Below, in pieces: positions 35,228 to 44,029 of a stretch of 64,000 bases of DNA (its first letter is position 1; each line of letters starts with the position of its first letter). This DNA comes from Algoriella xinjiangensis (GTDB taxonomy: Bacteria; Bacteroidota; Bacteroidia; Flavobacteriales; Weeksellaceae). A program made the translations under genes and the position numbers. The DNA lies in contig NZ_FOUZ01000010.1 in the NCBI RefSeq assembly GCF_900115015.1, positions 103,652-167,651 on the forward strand, given 5' to 3'. Below the pieces are notes generated by a model. It worked only from the letters and a program-made list of their open reading frames with translations. It searched no databases and had not been told where the DNA came from.

Positions 35228-36718
35228 TTAAATTTTATTTTCTTCTTTTATAAAATCATTAATAATTACGTTTAAACGTTTAGTACGAATATTTTTCTCG
35301 AAACGTGACGGTTTTGCTGCTCGATCAGCGCAATTTTCCATTCCACAATTTTCGCATGTAACCGCAACTTCACGAACAGGAATTTGAGGATCATTCATAA
35401 ATTTTATTTTTCGTTGTGCCGATTTATATAAAACTCCAATCGTTACACTTCTCAAATAATTTGGATTAAACGGATCTTTTGTTGCAGACGAAATCACATA
35501 ATATTTTTGATTATTATTGAACGGATAAATCGAAATTTGAGCCGAAATTTCGTGATGATCATCTTTCTGATTTTCTAATTCTTTTAAAACATTTAACGAA
35601 ACCCAACGACGACAATAATGCTCTTCAGTTTCATTTGCTTGCGGCGATTGTTGCTGATTAAGATGTAATTCTTTTGTTAATTTATAAGAATTTGAACCAA
35701 CTTTTGTAGACAAACGCAAGAAAAATAAATCGCGAATATTAAAATGTTTTGGCAACAAATTCGTCATTCGTTGATAAACTGTTTCGGGCGATTCGGTATA
35801 CTTTCCTAATATTTCCTGAAATTTTGACAAATCATGCGATTCTAATGCAAATAAATTCTGCATATCTTTTAGTAACTTATCTTCTGGCAAAAGTAATGCT
35901 CCAGCAAAATACGACGCATAAAAATTATTTAATAATTGATCGAATTCCTCAAAACTTGCCCAAGAAAACGTATAAAGTCTTTTGGTTAAATTTAAATAAT
36001 TATAACCCAATTCTTTTGCTAAAATAAATCGTTTTTGATCATTATCTGTTGTCGAATTAATGTACAACAAATGTTTTTCTTTAATATATATCGAACGTAA
36101 TTTGGCTAATTCTGCTGCACCTAAATCCTTAAAATCTTTGTAAACAATTGTATAATTATACTCTTCTTTCAGAATTTCTTCCATCGTTTCATTCGTTACA
36201 GAATCGTCCGAATTCACTAAATATTCTTTTAAAAAACTTTTAGCCGATTGCTCTATTTCAGGAAAATAATTATCATTTGCTTCTTGAAAAGAGCGCAACG
36301 AAGCCAAATAAAAACTCTCTTTTGTTAAATTGTAATTATTTCCAATTTCAATTAACGTCGAAATAAATGCATTTACTTTCATTGGTGCATTCGAAATAAT
36401 CTCAATCAAATCTCTTTCTTCTATTCCAAAAAGCTCCAAAGGAATTTCTTGCAACAAATTTGATTGTAAAATTTCGGCAATTGGCGCTAAATTTTTATCT
36501 AATTTCAACGAAACTATTTCATCATAAGGTATCTCTAATGCTTCTGCAAGCAAAATAATCTTATCAGTTTTTGGATATTTTTTACCTTTTTCAATCTCAT
36601 TTAAATAAGATTTTGAAAGCCCCGTTAACTTAGATAACTTAAACAAAGACAAGTCTTTAGAAGCTCTAACTTGTTTTAGTTTCAATCCAAAAATTAATTT
36701 AATATATTCTTCTTGCAT
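35228..36718 (-). CDS. XRE-family regulator of the ScfR/RamB type (HTH + ImmA/IrrE-like + C-terminal domain)
   Basis: 496 aa. N-terminal Cro/C1-type helix-turn-helix (residues about 10-66, KLSKLTGLSKSYLNEIEKGK). The central ImmA/IrrE-like domain has KRFILAKELGYNYLNL in place of the zinc protease motif: HExxH is not present, so it is probably a sensor rather than a protease. The C-terminal short-chain fatty-acyl regulator domain ends with a Cys motif CENCGMENCADRAA. RamB of corynebacteria and mycobacteria has this layout and controls aceA/aceB. Here the gene is divergent from aceB-aceA, so control of the glyoxylate shunt by an acyl-CoA or related signal is a strong inference. Confidence 0.85.
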   Translation of the reverse strand: MQEEYIKLIFGLKLKQVRASKDLSLFKLSKLTGLSKSYLNEIEKGKKYPKTDKIILLAEALEIPYDEIVSLKLDKNLAPIAEILQSNLLQEIPLELFGIEERDLIEIISNAPMKVNAFISTLIEIGNNYNLTKESFYLASLRSFQEANDNYFPEIEQSAKSFLKEYLVNSDDSVTNETMEEILKEEYNYTIVYKDFKDLGAAELAKLRSIYIKEKHLLYINSTTDNDQKRFILAKELGYNYLNLTKRLYTFSWASFEEFDQLLNNFYASYFAGALLLPEDKLLKDMQNLFALESHDLSKFQEILGKYTESPETVYQRMTNLLPKHFNIRDLFFLRLSTKVGSNSYKLTKELHLNQQQSPQANETEEHYCRRWVSLNVLKELENQKDDHHEISAQISIYPFNNNQKYYVISSATKDPFNPNYLRSVTIGVLYKSAQRKIKFMNDPQIPVREVAVTCENCGMENCADRAAKPSRFEKNIRTKRLNVIINDFIKEENKI

Positions 36719-36734
36719 AATTTTTTTAAAAATG

Positions 36735-36767
36735 TTTGGTAAATGTAAACGAATTTTTATAATTTAG
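36735..36767 (+). promoter_or_regulatory. Predicted aceB promoter
   Basis: TTTG (36735-36738), 21-base gap, TAATTTAG (36760-36767; one mismatch to TAnnTTTG). The start would lie near 36774, in the centre of the palindrome at 36766-36779. A divergent weaker -7 element for the regulator gene, TACATTTA, lies at 36747-36740 on the minus strand. Confidence 0.5.
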
Positions 36768-36779
36768 CGAACGTTCGCT
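36766..36779. promoter_or_regulatory. Palindromic operator between the ScfR/RamB-type gene and aceB
   Basis: AGCGAACGTTCGCT is a perfect 14-bp palindrome, GC-rich against an AT-rich background, placed over the predicted aceB start site. A second short inverted repeat, GGAA-GTTAAT-TTCC, follows directly (36780-36793). Likely target of the divergent regulator. Confidence 0.65.
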
Positions 36780-36833
36780 GGAAGTTAATTTCCGCTGATA
36801 ACCAAAACCAAAATTACAACAAAAACACAAAAA

Positions 36834-38417
36834 ATGGATACTATTACAAGTGAATTAAAATTATCACATCATGTACTGGATAGTTATCCGGACATTTTGA
36901 CAAAAGAAGCAGTAGAATTTTTGACTGCTTTGCACAAAAAATTTAATGACAAACGTCTTGAATTGTTAGCTGAAAGAAAAGAAAGACAAATCTTTTTTGA
37001 TTTAGGAAATTTTCCTTCTTTTCTATCAGAAACGAAAGAAATCAGAAATAGTGATTGGCTAGCCGCTCCTATTCCTGCTGATTTACAAGATAGACGTGTT
37101 GAAATAACTGGTCCTGTTGATCGTAAAATGGTAATAAACGCTTTAAATTCTGGCGCTAAAACATTTATGGCTGACTTTGAAGATAGTAATTCTCCGACAT
37201 GGGATAATAACTTACAAGGACAACAAAATTTAAAAGACGCAGTAAATGGTACAATTTCTTTAGAATCTAAAGGAAAAACATACCAACTAAATAATAAAAC
37301 AGCTGTCTTGATCGTAAGACCAAGAGGGTTGCATTTAAATGAAAAGCATATTGTAATCAATAAGCAAGAAATATCAGGCTCACTATTTGACTTTGGTTTA
37401 TATTTTTTCCATAATGCACACACGTTACTATCCAAGCAAAGTGGGCCTTATTTCTATCTTCCTAAATTAGAACATCACCTTGAAGCCCGTTGGTGGAATG
37501 ATGTTTTTGTCTTTGCACAAGACTATTTAGGAATTCCGCAAGGAACAATTAAAGCGACAGTTTTGATTGAAACGATTACAGCTTCTTTTCAGTTAGATGA
37601 AATTATCTACGAATTAAAAGAACATATCGCAGGACTTAACTGCGGACGTTGGGATTATATATTTTCTTATATCAAGAAATTTAAAAAACATCCAAATTTT
37701 ATCGTTCCAGATCGCTCTCAAGTTACCATGACTTCTCCATTTATGGCTGCATATTCGCAGGCTGTAATTCAGCGTTGTCATAAACGTAACATTCATGCAA
37801 TTGGCGGAATGGCAGCTCAAATTCCCATCAAAAATGATGAAGAAGCTAACAATGCTGCTTTTGAGAAAGTGAAGAATGATAAATTACGCGAAGTAAAAAA
37901 TGGACATGACGGAACTTGGGTTGCACACCCAGCATTGGTTTCTGTTGCATTGGATATTTTTAACAAATACATGCCTCAACCTAATCAAATTGATAATAAA
38001 CGAGAAGATGTTGTAACAACAGCCGAAGCTTTATTAGAATTACCAAAAGGAACGGTGACAGAAAAAGGAATTCGTGACAATATAAATGTCGGAATTCTAT
38101 ACATCGAAAGTTGGTTATCTGGTAAAGGCGCGGCTGCATTATACAATTTAATGGAAGATGCTGCAACTGCAGAAATCTCGAGAACACAAGTTTGGCAATG
38201 GCTACATCAAAACATTACTTTAGAGAATGGATGCGAGTTTAATACCGAAAAATATAAAAAAATAAGAGCTGAAGAAGTTCTCAAAATAAAAGAATTAGTT
38301 GGAGAAGAAAACTACAAATCTGGAAAATTTGAAAAAGCAATTCAAATTTTTGATGAATTAGTTTTATCGCACAAGTTTACCGAATTTTTAACATTAGAAG
38401 CCTATAAGTATATTTAA
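36834..38417 (+). CDS. aceB: Malate synthase A
   Basis: 527 aa. Condenses glyoxylate and acetyl-CoA to malate in the glyoxylate shunt. Family blocks: [61 protein letters not shown] with the catalytic region, and [10 protein letters not shown]. Length and motifs match the MSA type rather than the longer GlcB. It is 64 bases upstream of aceA with no terminator between, so the two form one operon. Confidence 0.97.
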   Translation: MDTITSELKLSHHVLDSYPDILTKEAVEFLTALHKKFNDKRLELLAERKERQIFFDLGNFPSFLSETKEIRNSDWLAAPIPADLQDRRVEITGPVDRKMVINALNSGAKTFMADFEDSNSPTWDNNLQGQQNLKDAVNGTISLESKGKTYQLNNKTAVLIVRPRGLHLNEKHIVINKQEISGSLFDFGLYFFHNAHTLLSKQSGPYFYLPKLEHHLEARWWNDVFVFAQDYLGIPQGTIKATVLIETITASFQLDEIIYELKEHIAGLNCGRWDYIFSYIKKFKKHPNFIVPDRSQVTMTSPFMAAYSQAVIQRCHKRNIHAIGGMAAQIPIKNDEEANNAAFEKVKNDKLREVKNGHDGTWVAHPALVSVALDIFNKYMPQPNQIDNKREDVVTTAEALLELPKGTVTEKGIRDNINVGILYIESWLSGKGAAALYNLMEDAATAEISRTQVWQWLHQNITLENGCEFNTEKYKKIRAEEVLKIKELVGEENYKSGKFEKAIQIFDELVLSHKFTEFLTLEAYKYI

Positions 38418-38481
38418 AAGCCCTATAACCAAAGCAAAACACACACACAACACATACTCAAACCAAAACACAAAAACAATT

Positions 38482-39759
38482 ATGAGCAACCAAGACAGAA
38501 TTCAGAAAATTCAGCAAGATTGGGAAACTAATCCACGCTGGAAAGAAGTTACTCGTCCTTATACGGCAGAAGACGTTATTAGACTGAGAGGTTCTTTGGA
38601 CATTGATTACACTTTGGCAACTTTAGGCGCTAAAAAACTTTGGGAAGGCTTAAACAGCAAACCATACATGGCTGGTTTAGGAGCATTAAACGGAAATCAG
38701 GCAATACAAGAAGTACAAGCTGGCTTAAATGCTATTTATCTTTCGGGATGGCAAGTTGCTGCAGATGCTAATTTATCAGCAGAAATGTATCCAGATCAAT
38801 CATTATATCCTGCAAATTCGGTTCCGATGGTTGTAAAACGCATCAATAATGCATTGCGCCGTCGAGACGAAATACAATCTGTAACTGGTCAAGGTGAAAT
38901 TGATTATATGGTTCCGATTGTTGCTGATGCAGAAGCTGGTTTTGGAGGAAATTTAAATGCTTACGAATTGATGAAACAAATGATAGAAGCTGGCGCTGCT
39001 GGTGTTCATTTTGAAGATCAATTATCATCTGCCAAAAAATGTGGTCATTTAGGAGGAAAAGTTTTAGTACCAACACAAGAAGCGATCAACAAATTAGTTG
39101 CTGCACGTTTAGCTGCAGATGTTTGTGGTACGCCAACTTTGTTGGTTGCAAGAACTGATGCAGAAGCTGCTAACTTAATTACTTCTGATATTGACGAAAG
39201 AGATTTACGTTTCATTATACCTGGAAGTAGAACTTCTGAAGGTTTTTACAATGTAAAAAACGGAATTGAACAAGGTATTGATCGTGCATTAAGCTATGCA
39301 CCTTACGCAGATTTAATTTGGATGGAAACTTCTAATCCAGATTTAGGAATGGCTAGAGAATTTGCACAAGCAATACGCGAAAAATATCCAAATCAAATGT
39401 TAGCTTATAACTGTTCTCCATCTTTTAATTGGGCAAAACATTTAACTGTTGCTCAAATGGAAACATATCGTGAAGATTTGGCAGAAATGGGTTATAAATT
39501 TCAATTCATCACACTAGCAGGATTCCATGCAATGAACACGTCTATGTTCGAATTATCTCGCGCTTACAAAGCAAGAGGAATGGCTGGTTACTCTGAATTA
39601 CAAGAAAGAGAGTTTGCTTTACAACATGAAGGTTTTGCAGCCGTAAAACACCAATCATTTGTAGGAACTCAATACTTCGATTACGTACAAAATACCGTGC
39701 AACAAGGTGCTTCGTCTACTACAGCTATGGCTGAAAGTACGGAAACCGCACAATTCTAA
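38482..39759 (+). CDS. aceA: Isocitrate lyase
   Basis: 425 aa. Splits isocitrate to succinate and glyoxylate, bypassing the CO2-releasing steps of the TCA cycle. The active-site motif [15 protein letters not shown] (KKCGH) is near residues 187-201; [19 protein letters not shown] and [13 protein letters not shown] bind magnesium and substrate. Second gene of the operon, followed by a terminator. Confidence 0.98.
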   Translation: MSNQDRIQKIQQDWETNPRWKEVTRPYTAEDVIRLRGSLDIDYTLATLGAKKLWEGLNSKPYMAGLGALNGNQAIQEVQAGLNAIYLSGWQVAADANLSAEMYPDQSLYPANSVPMVVKRINNALRRRDEIQSVTGQGEIDYMVPIVADAEAGFGGNLNAYELMKQMIEAGAAGVHFEDQLSSAKKCGHLGGKVLVPTQEAINKLVAARLAADVCGTPTLLVARTDAEAANLITSDIDERDLRFIIPGSRTSEGFYNVKNGIEQGIDRALSYAPYADLIWMETSNPDLGMAREFAQAIREKYPNQMLAYNCSPSFNWAKHLTVAQMETYREDLAEMGYKFQFITLAGFHAMNTSMFELSRAYKARGMAGYSELQEREFALQHEGFAAVKHQSFVGTQYFDYVQNTVQQGASSTTAMAESTETAQF

Positions 39760-39778
39760 TACTTACATACTTTTCAAT

Positions 39779-39813
39779 TAAAAAGGACATCCCGCAACGA
39801 TGTCCTTTTTTAA
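39779..39813 (+). terminator. Bidirectional intrinsic terminator after aceA
   Basis: Stem AAAAAGGACATC / GATGTCCTTTTT, loop CCGCAAC, flanking A and T runs; between aceA (+) and the SDR gene (-). Confidence 0.85.
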
Positions 39814-39829
39814 TTTATGTTAGATTATT

Positions 39830-40585
39830 TTATCTTGTTGTATAACCTCCATTTGCAAATATTGTTTGCCCAGTAATCCACCAACCATCAGTCACTAAAA
39901 ACTCAACCAAAGGTGCAATATCTTTAATGTCCGTTAAACCGCCAAGTGCAGATGCAGATTTATGGTAAGCAACAGCCTCTGGTTCTTCTTGTCCATAAAA
40001 AAATGGTGTATCCATAGGACCAGGCGCAACTCCAGTTACAGATATTCCTCTATCTCCAAATTCTTTAGATGCCATTCTTGTAAAATGCTCTACAGGCGCT
40101 TTTGCACCAGCGTAAGTAGAATACAAACCAGTATAAGCAGCTAAAAGAGAAGTAACAATTGTACAAATTTTACCATTATCATTTAAAGACTTTCCTGCTT
40201 CTTGAATAAAGAAATATGCTACTTTAGAATTAATATCAAACATTGTATCATACTCTTCCTCAGTCGTATCAAGAAATGGTTTTTTCAAAACCATACCAAC
40301 TGTATTTATCGCGATATCTACACCTCCAAATTTACTTTTGGCTTCCTCAAAAAGTTGTTTAATGTTACCTACTTTTGTTAAATCTGCCTGAAATGTGAAT
40401 GCTTCACCACCAGAATTTACAATATCTGCCAATGTATTTTCTGCATCTGCTTTTGTACTATCGCTATTGTAATGAATAACTACTTTAGCACCTTTTGCTG
40501 CAAAATCTCGGCTTAATAAGCCTCCTAAATTTTTAGCACCTCCAGCTATTAATACGACTTTTCCGTTTAAGTTGTTTCTTTCCAT
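39830..40585 (-). CDS. Short-chain dehydrogenase/reductase
   Basis: 251 aa classical SDR. The Rossmann motif is GGAKNLGGLLSRDFAAKG, where the usual TGxxxGxG reads AGGAKNLGG. The NAG-like motif reads NTVG. The catalytic Ser-Tyr-Lys triad is in VTSLLAAYTGLYSTYAGAK (Tyr and Lys in YAGAK, about residues 156-160). The C-terminal ITGQTIFANGGYTTR is family typical. Substrate unknown. It lies downstream of the AraC - GreA - MFS run but has its own predicted promoter. Confidence 0.88.
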   Translation of the reverse strand: MERNNLNGKVVLIAGGAKNLGGLLSRDFAAKGAKVVIHYNSDSTKADAENTLADIVNSGGEAFTFQADLTKVGNIKQLFEEAKSKFGGVDIAINTVGMVLKKPFLDTTEEEYDTMFDINSKVAYFFIQEAGKSLNDNGKICTIVTSLLAAYTGLYSTYAGAKAPVEHFTRMASKEFGDRGISVTGVAPGPMDTPFFYGQEEPEAVAYHKSASALGGLTDIKDIAPLVEFLVTDGWWITGQTIFANGGYTTR

Positions 40586-40630
40586 TTTATTTGGTTTTCA
40601 ATATTTTACTATTCATAAATTTAATTAAAA

Positions 40631-40638
40631 CAAAAATA
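40631..40638 (-). promoter_or_regulatory. Predicted -7 element of the SDR gene
   Basis: TATTTTTG (minus strand 40638-40631), exact TAnnTTTG match; leader of about 38 nt. Confidence 0.35.
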
Positions 40639-40691
40639 GTAATGAGAAAAAAATATAATATGGTGAACTTTTCGGTTTTTTTGTGAAAAGG

Positions 40692-41063
40692 CTAAATTTT
40701 ATTCTCTTTTTTAAATTGTCCTGGAGTTAATCCAACAAATTTCTTGAAAAATTTAGAAAAATTAGAAGGATCATAGGTTAACATTTTGGCAATTTCTGCA
40801 ACCGATTTTTCATTCTCTAACAATAATTCTTTTGCTTTTTCTATTATCTTATAATCATAAAAATAACAAGGATGATGATTTGTTGTTTGCTGAATAGTAT
40901 CTGTTAGATGTTGATGAGAAATAAACAATTCGGATGCAATTTGATTAATTTCTAGAAAATCAGTTGTTTTGCCCGAAATAACATCAGCAATATGTTGGTC
41001 TAAAAATTTAAAATAATTCTCAGTTATTTCCTCACTTCTACTTTGCTTATTATTTATTTCCAT
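40692..41063 (-). CDS. Short AraC-family transcriptional regulator
   Basis: 123 aa, essentially only the DNA-binding part. It has two helix-turn-helix units (ASELFISHQHLTDTIQQTTN and KSVAEIAKMLTYDPSNFSKF) and the family end FVGLTPGQFKKE. No N-terminal sensor domain, as in Ada- or SoxS-like minimal regulators. It is the last gene of the MFS - GreA-like - AraC run and lies upstream of the SDR gene on the same strand; both may be its targets. Confidence 0.85.
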   Translation of the reverse strand: MEINNKQSRSEEITENYFKFLDQHIADVISGKTTDFLEINQIASELFISHQHLTDTIQQTTNHHPCYFYDYKIIEKAKELLLENEKSVAEIAKMLTYDPSNFSKFFKKFVGLTPGQFKKENKI

Positions 41064-41084
41064 CTTTTTTTTGAATAATAAAAC

Positions 41085-41522
41085 CTAATTTACATCAAGT
41101 ATTTGGAATGATTTGTTATTTATTTCGAACAAATCATTTTTTGATTTACCAATCAATTCTTTAACTAAAGGTGTTTGTGTAGACAGAATAAATATTTTTT
41201 TACCGTTATTTTCTATCTCACCAAAACTACACGCAATACAAAAATTACCCATCGAAGTTTCCACATAACTGCCCAAACCTACAATTGGATTATCAATAAT
41301 TTTAAGCTTTGAGAAAATATCTTGTTGAATCAAAACATCATTCAATTGGTTTTGAATTCGAGTAATTTCTTGCTGCATCATTTCGCGCGAAGTTTCGTAT
41401 TTATCGCCCATGCTACTTTTTGTATCATTATTTGACGCACGTAAATCTTCAATCAAATGATTAAAATAGTTAATTTTTTCTTCTATTTTATGTTGTATAA
41501 CTTCGTAAAGTTCTGCTTTCAT
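41085..41522 (-). CDS. GreA/GreB-like protein
   Basis: 145 aa. Helical N-terminal region (residues about 5-80), then the FKBP-like C-terminal domain with GLGSYVETSMGNFCIACSFGE and the Gre-type end TPLVKELIGKSKNDLFEIN. The acidic tip residues of true Gre factors are not clearly present, so it may bind RNA polymerase without cleavage stimulation, or act elsewhere. Relatives in flavobacteria are often mislabelled as 3-oxoacyl-ACP synthases. Nine bases after the MFS gene. Confidence 0.65.
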   Translation of the reverse strand: MKAELYEVIQHKIEEKINYFNHLIEDLRASNNDTKSSMGDKYETSREMMQQEITRIQNQLNDVLIQQDIFSKLKIIDNPIVGLGSYVETSMGNFCIACSFGEIENNGKKIFILSTQTPLVKELIGKSKNDLFEINNKSFQILDVN

Positions 41523-41531
41523 CTTTTAAAA

Positions 41532-42722
41532 TTAAATTGTTTGCGGCTTATTTTTGAACCTCAACATATAAATTGTTCCAATAAAACAAATTAATGCCGA
41601 AACATAAATAACCATCGGAACACGATCTAAATAATCCTGAAAATACCAACCAGCACACAAAGCACCGAGACCAATTCCCGCTTCCATCGCAATATACATC
41701 GTAGCCATTGCTTTTCCACGTTCGTCTGGTTTACTAAAATCTATTGTCCAAGCATTAAGCGCAGGCGAAAGAATTCCTCCTGAAATTCCGTACACCAAAC
41801 CACCTAAAATCAATCCTAATTTTGATTGTATGCTTCCTAATAAAATCAAGGCTACAATCAATAAAGCTAATCCTATTTTTATGACTAAAACTCGTCCTTT
41901 TTGATCTGAAATTTTTCCTGCAAAAAATCGCACTAACATCGATGAAATTGTAAAAACAATAAAAAATACACCTTTATTTTCAAAGCCTAAATATTCTGTC
42001 CAATCAGGTATTAAAGTTAAAATTGCGCCATACGCAACATATGATAAAAATGTGATTAAAGCTGCTGGTAAAGCTTCTTTCGCAAAAACATCTTTCCTAG
42101 AAATTTTTAATAATCCGACTCTAAATTTTTCTTTCTTAACTAAAGTTTCTTTCATGTTAAACAAAATCAAAATTGACATTAATGCAAAAAATGATGATGT
42201 AAAAAACATGGTATTAATTGACGAATATAACGTAATTGTACTTCCTAATGCTGGTCCTATTGCCATTCCTATACTAAAACAAATACCGTGTAAACCAAGT
42301 GCTTCGCCCCAACGTTCGCGCGGAATAATATCGGCAATATAAGCTGCTGTTGCTGTTGGTTTAAACCCTGTTGAAAAACCATGAATTAATCGTAAAAATA
42401 AAAATCCTGAAACAGATGTTAAAACTGGATATAAAATTCCACACACAAAGCACACAATTGATCCTATTGCCATAATAGGAACTCGACCAATTTTATCGGT
42501 CAATTTTCCGCTAAAAGGTCTAGAAATACCAGCCGTTAAAGTAAACAACGCGATAATAAAGCCTTTATATTCTGCTCCACCCAAACTGCTTAAATAAGCT
42601 GGTAATTCAGGAATCATCATATTAAAACTTGCGGCAAATAATAATGTGCTCATACACATTAATATAAAATTGATGTTATAAACGGGGTGCGAATTTAGTT
42701 TTTGTTGAATGGCGACAAACAT
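41532..42722 (-). CDS. MFS transporter
   Basis: 396 aa with twelve predicted helices. The motif A loop between helices 2 and 3 reads GKLTDKIGRVPIM (residues about 76-88), repeated in the second half as GKISDQKGRVLVI. Drug/multidrug-type exporter or sugar-phosphate-type importer cannot be told apart. First gene of an operon with the GreA-like and AraC genes. Confidence 0.88.
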   Translation of the reverse strand: MFVAIQQKLNSHPVYNINFILMCMSTLLFAASFNMMIPELPAYLSSLGGAEYKGFIIALFTLTAGISRPFSGKLTDKIGRVPIMAIGSIVCFVCGILYPVLTSVSGFLFLRLIHGFSTGFKPTATAAYIADIIPRERWGEALGLHGICFSIGMAIGPALGSTITLYSSINTMFFTSSFFALMSILILFNMKETLVKKEKFRVGLLKISRKDVFAKEALPAALITFLSYVAYGAILTLIPDWTEYLGFENKGVFFIVFTISSMLVRFFAGKISDQKGRVLVIKIGLALLIVALILLGSIQSKLGLILGGLVYGISGGILSPALNAWTIDFSKPDERGKAMATMYIAMEAGIGLGALCAGWYFQDYLDRVPMVIYVSALICFIGTIYMLRFKNKPQTI

Positions 42723-42761
42723 AAAAAGGTAATTTTTTGCAAAGGTACTTCTATTCTAAAT

Positions 42762-42790
42762 AAAAAAGCTTCCTAGTTATAGGAAGCTTT
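42762..42790 (-). terminator. Intrinsic terminator of the MetX-like gene
   Basis: Stem AAAGCTTCCTA / TAGGAAGCTTT; on the minus strand six T follow. It is 5 bases beyond the MetX-like stop. Confidence 0.8.
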
Positions 42791-42794
42791 AAAA

Positions 42795-43589
42795 TTATGC
42801 GACATTATTGATAAATTCCTTCTCGAGAATTCCATCAACTATTTTCTCAACTTGCTCTATTTGCTCTTTTAAAAGTGCATTGTCTTCAATTTGTTCTATC
42901 TCATAAAACTTTACAGATTTTTTAAGCTGATTTAGTTTTGTGTAATATCTTCTTAATTCGGCTTTGTTAAAAACATTGCCTTCTTTTACATAAATAACAT
43001 GAATATTTGATTTGATGAATTGAGAAACTTCTAAAATATTACCTCTATTTTTAGAAATATCAATTGAATAAAAAATCGATTTTAAATATTCATTTTTTGC
43101 ATTTGGTTCTTTTATCAACCATTGATCTGTTTTTGGACTAGCCGCAATCGGAATAATATTTAGCACTTTATTTGGAAATAAACAAGCCATTTCCCACGCA
43201 ATTCCTCCACCTAAATCTGCACCAATAATCGCAAAAACTTCTTGCACTTCCAATTCAAACAACGTCAACCAAAACAACACCGCAACATCTCGGGCGGTAA
43301 TTTGGTCGCGTGGTATATAATCGTACTTTATAGTTTCGGAAACACCATTTCCTGGAATATCAATACAAATAACCGTATATTCATTTAAATCAATTGCTTT
43401 GTTTTTTCCCATAACACCTTCCCAATGATACGTACAATCAGAATCTCCTTGTAAAGAATGATTAATCAAAATAACTGGAGCCGTTCCTAATGGAAGTCCA
43501 AATGTTTGAAATGTTACTGAAACTTGTTCTAAAATTGTGTTGTCTTCCAGCGGCCATACCGGAAGTGTTAATTGTTGTAAACTTTGCAT
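42795..43589 (-). CDS. MetX-like alpha/beta-hydrolase, apparently inactive
   Basis: 264 aa, short for homoserine O-acetyltransferase-like proteins (about 320-380). The family pattern is clear: VTFQTFGLPLGTAPVILINH, CIDIPGNGVSETI and FAIIGADLGGGIAWEMACLFP. But the nucleophile Ser expected in GGSLGG is Asp125 (codon 43217-43215), reading GADLGG. By eye alignment the catalytic His of GHDAFL is replaced in EDNALLKE, and the catalytic Asp loop reads YVKEGNVF. It is thus probably a pseudoenzyme or has a new chemistry. Intact frame, own terminator, and an unusual leader region upstream argue that it is still expressed. Confidence 0.75.
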   Translation of the reverse strand: MQSLQQLTLPVWPLEDNTILEQVSVTFQTFGLPLGTAPVILINHSLQGDSDCTYHWEGVMGKNKAIDLNEYTVICIDIPGNGVSETIKYDYIPRDQITARDVAVLFWLTLFELEVQEVFAIIGADLGGGIAWEMACLFPNKVLNIIPIAASPKTDQWLIKEPNAKNEYLKSIFYSIDISKNRGNILEVSQFIKSNIHVIYVKEGNVFNKAELRRYYTKLNQLKKSVKFYEIEQIEDNALLKEQIEQVEKIVDGILEKEFINNVA

Positions 43590-43627
43590 TGTTTTAAAAT
43601 TTTTGGTTGTTCTACTTGATTATTGCT

Positions 43628-43661
43628 AAAAAAAATCCCCATCGAAACAAATCGACGGGGA
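43628..43661 (-). terminator. Intrinsic terminator between a mini-ORF and the MetX-like gene
   Basis: On the minus strand TCCCC-GTCGA pairs with TCGA-T-GGGGA (43661-43652 with 43645-43636), followed by eight T. It stands 39 bases upstream of the MetX-like ATG, where a transcription attenuator would be. Confidence 0.75.
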
Positions 43662-43690
43662 AATAAATAAATTAAAAAATAAAATCTCTT

Positions 43691-43771
43691 TTAATTATAC
43701 ATGACTTCCCACGTCTGGATATTCCAAACCTGTTTGCGAATCGACATCATATATAAACACGTAAATTTCAT
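43691..43771 (-). CDS. Possible leader peptide or small protein upstream of the MetX-like gene
   Basis: 26 codons from the ATG at 43771, starting MKFTCLYMMSIRKQVW and containing four Met and two Trp. It lies between a predicted promoter and an intrinsic terminator. The alternative frame over the same DNA reads EIYVFIYDVDSQTGLEYPDV and ends GSHV; it has the AT-rich third positions of normal genes but no start codon. One extra A in the A-run at about 43772-43777 would join it to an ATG at 43807 to give a 37-aa protein. Which frame is used, if any, is open. Confidence 0.3.
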   Translation of the reverse strand: MKFTCLYMMSIRKQVWNIQTWEVMYN

Positions 43772-43791
43772 TTTTTGATTTTTTCTTCTAT

Positions 43792-43799
43792 CAAATGTA
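43792..43799 (-). promoter_or_regulatory. Predicted -7 element of the mini-ORF / MetX-like transcript
   Basis: TACATTTG (minus strand 43799-43792), exact TAnnTTTG match; start near 43785, 14 nt before the mini-ORF ATG. Confidence 0.45.
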
Positions 43800-43809
43800 T
43801 AAAACATTT

Positions 43810-43857
43810 TTCGGAAAAGACTTAAATAAATCTTAATTTTTTGTAAAATTTTCCGAA
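43810..43857. repeat. Inverted repeat in the divergent region
   Basis: Perfect 9-bp arms TTCGGAAAA (43810-43818) and TTTTCCGAA (43849-43857), 30 bases apart, between the minus-strand promoter and the plus-strand structured leader. Possible paired operator. Confidence 0.35.
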
Positions 43858-43883
43858 TTTAAAAAATAATTCTATATTTACAC

Positions 43884-44001
43884 TGTATTTCGAATCGTTA
43901 TAATAATAGAAGCGATACCAACCGAGAGTAGTCTCCACGGTGGTAAAATAATACGGGAATCCATCCAAAACAAACGTAAACTCCCCTATTTTCGAAGTAC
44001 A
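43884..44001 (+). ncRNA. Candidate structured cis-regulatory RNA (riboswitch-like leader)
   Basis: A three-way-junction fold is visible. P1: 43884-43894 with 43991-44001 (11 bp, one G-U, which pairs only in the plus-strand RNA). P2: TACCA-(A)-CCG-(A)-GAG, loop TAGT, CTC-(CA)-CGG-TGGTA (43916-43945). P3: AATA-C-GGGA (43950-43958) with TCCC-C-TATT (43982-43990), directly stacked on P1. A near-consensus -7 element TATATTTA (43873-43880) puts the start at the base of P1. The first gene starts 29 bases after P1. It does not show the signatures of TPP, SAM-I, cobalamin, FMN or glycine riboswitches known to me. Local GC content is above its surroundings. Confidence 0.55.
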
Positions 44002-44029
44002 ATATTTGTTTAACTATTAACTATATTGT

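Noticed and set aside
36884..37435. Long minus-strand frame inside aceB
   Set aside because: It is antisense to a clear malate synthase and matches no recognisable protein.
43884..44001. TPP, SAM-I or cobalamin riboswitch
   Set aside because: The conserved cores (for example CTGAGA of TPP or the cobalamin box) are missing; only general three-way-junction topology is shared.
43873..44001. Structured element belonging to the minus-strand MetX-like transcript
   Set aside because: The minus-strand promoter lies downstream of it, and the G-U pair of P1 would become an A-C mismatch on that strand.
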